DNA of 64,000 nt from Paenibacillus_E qinlingensis (lineage in GTDB: Bacteria > Bacillota > Bacilli > Paenibacillales > NBRC-103111), in assembly GCF_028746185.1 (NCBI RefSeq), contig NZ_JAQIVH010000005.1, forward strand, positions 1 to 64,000, in the 5' to 3' direction. The position numbers were made by a program, and so were the translations under genes. The notes under the pieces are model-generated. The model was not told where the DNA came from. It saw only the letters and a program-made list of their open reading frames with translations, and ran no database searches. Shown here in pieces: positions 62,701-64,000 of the stretch. Position 1 is the first letter of the stretch. Every line of letters begins with the position of its first letter.

Positions 62701-62988
62701 CGTCCACTTCTTCAAGTGACTCGTGAGCAGATGGCAGCCATGATCAACCGAACCATTCAAATCACAGGAAGCCAGCAAGAAAGCTACGAACAAGATACAG
62801 TTCTTAATCCATTTGTAGATCAACATGCAATCGACAACTGGGCAAGGCAAGCAATGGCCTTCACCCTGCAAACAGGGTTAATACAAGGCGTCACTAAGAC
62901 CCAGCTTAACCCTAATGCCTTCGCGACCCGAGCACAAGCGGCCGTCATGTTGAAACGGTTATTAATTTATTTGCAGTATATGAATTGA
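59740..62988 (+). CDS. Surface protein with two discoidin-like domains, Big2 repeats and three SLH domains
   Basis: This 1082-residue surface protein has a signal/anchor at about residues 12-34. Two F5/8 type C (discoidin-like) domains follow (about 38-170 and 175-310; SAVASSVTGATYSASQAVDG opens the first). Three Big2 immunoglobulin-like repeats come next (VTGITPGVTTITAYYGG), then a fibronectin-III-like domain. The C-terminal about 190 residues hold three SLH domains (FEDMRAHWA; FRDIKERDWY; FVDQHAIDNWA) that tether it to wall polymer. A carbohydrate-binding adhesin role is inferred. ATG at 59740 follows GGGGGGGTGG. Confidence 0.92.
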   Translation: MTYPVYRTTVYHFAVLIIIFFIIGILCMSRDAYASEIPVSQGKSAVASSVTGATYSASQAVDGFIHTKWVASNSQLPQSLTVDLTQNVHVSRVETVFEHVNSSYAYKIESSMDGINWSLFADRSTNTVINFPYYSDSGDVLARFVRLQVVGVGSPGDQASVFDFRVYSTSEALTLLSQNKTTASLSSFSGSWGSDKAVDGQLLSSWAPSSTSLPQWLVVDLGQLRNVQRFETTYSTIQDIYGYKIDFSIDGITWYTFTDRTGNMQAGDPRYVDEGNVTARYFRLTTTRVASGGYASVAEFQIYGPDGGLNNNPNGQTLTRLYLDDEGYSLQPSETIASYLTGVYANGHTFTIQTGATYRIANTAVATVNANGVITGVAAGSTTITVTYNGQSTSANITVSSNLANLNRIAFDAYSYSLQSGTTRSPYVIGYKNDSSTQSLTTGLTFTSSNPAVASVNSNGMVTGITPGVTTITAYYGGFTASASVSVTTSVSRIEADESTIYLEVSGTQYLSIHAYDSQYHETEVTSNTSFTSSNSSVVTVSSYGYITGVSAGSAIITATYSGISTTIYVTVGFKDILAPTWNYGANVTVTPSSGSSVTLTWSAATDNVGVTSYRIYKDSEMLTTVSGSELTTQLSGLTAGANMSFKVEAGDVVDNWSSTGPSVSYMLTGVVKSTGSQALLISSQRVREAAPDGRMQSRFYADEGELREAFIALNEGKASSLLLQIQDDHDTTVVEFASSVWNDLQNTNGSIQLDMNAIQFTIPLLLFKNHVSEAESSNGRFAVIVRHEVGQLAEKLNEKATTEQSSLLLTNPIEFEIQAGGVAIHHYENMHVERSIALPGTSYTTNVTAVRLNVESGEIAFVPSILTGSDGAWKMVIKDQYGGLYTIIQKDKHFEDMRAHWAREDVEKLASKRIITGVDEQNFAPEEEISRAEFATLLIRALGMEVSVSDPGATGFRDIKERDWYSQMVNIAAKAGLIEGFEDGTFRPLLQVTREQMAAMINRTIQITGSQQESYEQDTVLNPFVDQHAIDNWARQAMAFTLQTGLIQGVTKTQLNPNAFATRAQAAVMLKRLLIYLQYMN

Positions 62989-62999
62989 TGAGCTCTACG

Positions 63000-63032
63000 A
63001 AAACAATTCGCCTTTGGCGGATTGTTTTTTTT
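63000..63032 (+). terminator. Rho-independent terminator after the SLH protein gene
   Basis: AAAACAATTCGCC pairs with GGCGGATTGTTTT around TTT, followed by TTTT. Confidence 0.9.
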
Positions 63033-63134
63033 ATATGCTAAATCTTACAAATTCTTCACAACACGCAAATAAATCGAAAATAATGCTCTGTTAATCTAGA
63101 GTTATAAAACTCTAGTGAAGGGCGTGAGGACGGA

Positions 63135-63908
63135 ATGAGTGGAGTATCTCTACAAACGGCGCCACAACCTGCGAAACTGATGTTAAAGCTGGCAAGTAAC
63201 TCACAAGAAATCGAACAAGCAATGCGATTGCGTTATCAGATTTTCGTGGAGGAAGAAAAAAATTTGCGTCTACGGAATGAGAGTAAGTTGGAAATGGATG
63301 CCTACGATGAGTATTGTGATCACCTCATTGTCAAAGAACTAGAGTCAGAACAGGTGATAGGTACGTATCGTCTTCTTCCAGGTGATCGAGCATTGGATGC
63401 GATCGGCTTTTATTCAGAAACCGAGTTTGATTTGAATAGTTACAGTAATTTGAAAAGGCAGTCCTTAGAACTAGGGCGCAGCTGTATTGCGCCGGAGCAT
63501 CGCGGCGGTAGAGCGATTGGTATGCTGTGGGAAGGGATTGCAAGTTATATAAACGATAGCCAATTTACGCATTTAATCGGTTGTGCAAGTGTGCACATCC
63601 CAACAATAGAGGAACTAAATGAGATTTACACACTGCTTCATCGCAAGCAAGTTTTGACGGACCGCTATGGGATCAAGCCTCTCGAGACGCATCGGATATC
63701 TGGGCTAGCTCAGATTGAGCTTGCTGGCAAGGAAAAGGAGATGTTTCGAAAGCTGCCTCCTTTAATGAAAGGCTATCAATGGCTTGGAGCAGAAATCGGT
63801 GGGGATCCCGCCTACGATGCGTTATTTGGAACAGTTGACTTTTTCATTGTTTTTCAAAAAGATAAAATAACAAGTCGGTACAAACGACACTTTCTGCCTG
63901 CAGACTAA
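63135..63908 (+). CDS. OlsB-like N-acyltransferase (GNAT-type, Acetyltransf_5)
   Basis: This 257-residue protein has the N-acyl-transfer GNAT fold: YQIFVEEEKN near the start, a SLELGRSCIAPEHRGGRAIGML block with the acyl-CoA/ACP loop, and LIGCASVHIPT. OlsB-type enzymes put a 3-hydroxy fatty acid on ornithine, the first step of ornithine lipids. The amino-acid acceptor here is not known. The start ATG at 63135 lies after GGGCGTGAGGACGG, a weak site. The next gene follows 17 bases later. Confidence 0.8.
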   Translation: MSGVSLQTAPQPAKLMLKLASNSQEIEQAMRLRYQIFVEEEKNLRLRNESKLEMDAYDEYCDHLIVKELESEQVIGTYRLLPGDRALDAIGFYSETEFDLNSYSNLKRQSLELGRSCIAPEHRGGRAIGMLWEGIASYINDSQFTHLIGCASVHIPTIEELNEIYTLLHRKQVLTDRYGIKPLETHRISGLAQIELAGKEKEMFRKLPPLMKGYQWLGAEIGGDPAYDALFGTVDFFIVFQKDKITSRYKRHFLPAD

Positions 63909-63925
63909 TACGAGGAGGACTTACC

Positions 63926-64000
63926 TTGTACGAATGGATTGCTAAACTTACTTTGGCTAATGGTCGACAAAGCCGTTTGGTGCACGTGTTGGCCATTTTC
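63926..64000 (+). CDS. Start of a gene cut by the window end (possible lysophospholipid acyltransferase)
   Basis: TTG at 63926 lies seven bases after GAGGAGG. The 25 codons present read MYEWIAKLTLANGRQSRLVH then a hydrophobic run, and continue past the window. It is probably co-transcribed with the OlsB-like gene. An OlsA/PlsC-type acyltransferase would be the natural partner, but too little is visible to assign it. Confidence 0.55.
   Translation, partial: MYEWIAKLTLANGRQSRLVHVLAIF

Overview
The window looks like chromosome of a Gram-positive, endospore-forming member of the Paenibacillaceae (Paenibacillus or a close relative). The basis is strong AGGAGG-type ribosome sites with frequent GTG and TTG starts, spore genes (cotE, spoVK), a C-terminal SLH surface protein, GlnR/LexA/Fur-type operators of Bacillus type, and a gene order that follows the Bacillus subtilis block cotE-mutS-mutL-miaA-hfq-spoVK-hflX-ynbB-glnR-glnA-lexA-yneA-ynzC. 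Genus is inferred; no database search was possible. Base composition was judged by eye only.

Layout. 1-1.3 kb: an intact IS3-family element with an A_AAA_AAG frameshift site. 1.3-4 kb: a repeat cluster, a small zinc-ribbon protein and a secreted six-repeat GH18 hydrolase. 4-13.6 kb: a DUF309 protein, a two-component system, a lipoprotein with LTxxQ-like motifs, then a MacA/MacB-like efflux operon (adaptor, ATPase, permease) ending in a secreted protein with four related beta-rich repeats. 13.6-20.5 kb: beta-carbonic anhydrase, a HesB-like protein, M32 carboxypeptidase, a second repeat cluster, an SsuABC/ThiXYZ-type ABC importer and an aromatic-acid-exporter-like protein. 20.6-31.5 kb: cotE, a putative amidoligase, a 59-codon Cys-containing ORF, mutS, an S41 protease, mutL, an RsmJ-like methyltransferase, miaA and hfq. 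31.7-40 kb: a class A penicillin-binding protein, a lipoprotein cyclophilin, an esterase, a DUF218 protein, an SDR, two GNAT proteins and a lipoate ligase. 40-48 kb: spoVK, an EfeUOB iron-uptake operon under a perfect Fur box (placed inside the otherwise conserved spoVK-hflX interval), hflX and ynbB. 48-54 kb: glnR-glnA with a GlnR box, a third repeat cluster, a 50-codon leader ORF, an M29 aminopeptidase, divergent lexA/yneA with four SOS boxes, ynzC and a HAD phosphatase. 54-64 kb: acireductone dioxygenase, metH, RNase Z, an SLH protein with discoidin and Big2 domains, an OlsB-like acyltransferase, and the start of the next gene.

How the parts work together. DNA mismatch repair (mutS, mutL), tRNA modification (miaA) and post-transcriptional control (hfq) form the conserved core. 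Nitrogen control (glnRA), the SOS response (lexA/yneA) and iron limitation (efeUOB) each have recognisable operators. The two-component system, lipoprotein and efflux operon look like one envelope-response module.

The most unusual features are non-coding. Three intergenic clusters carry degenerate repeats about 50-65 bp apart. Each cluster has its own inner word, but they share an outer skeleton (AAATAG-like before, TTAnTTT-like after). Separately, a 120-150 nt element occurs twice, immediately upstream of the efflux operon and of hfq. It ends shortly before nearly the same ribosome site and differs mainly by a removable hairpin. It behaves like a structured regulatory leader that I cannot assign to a known class.
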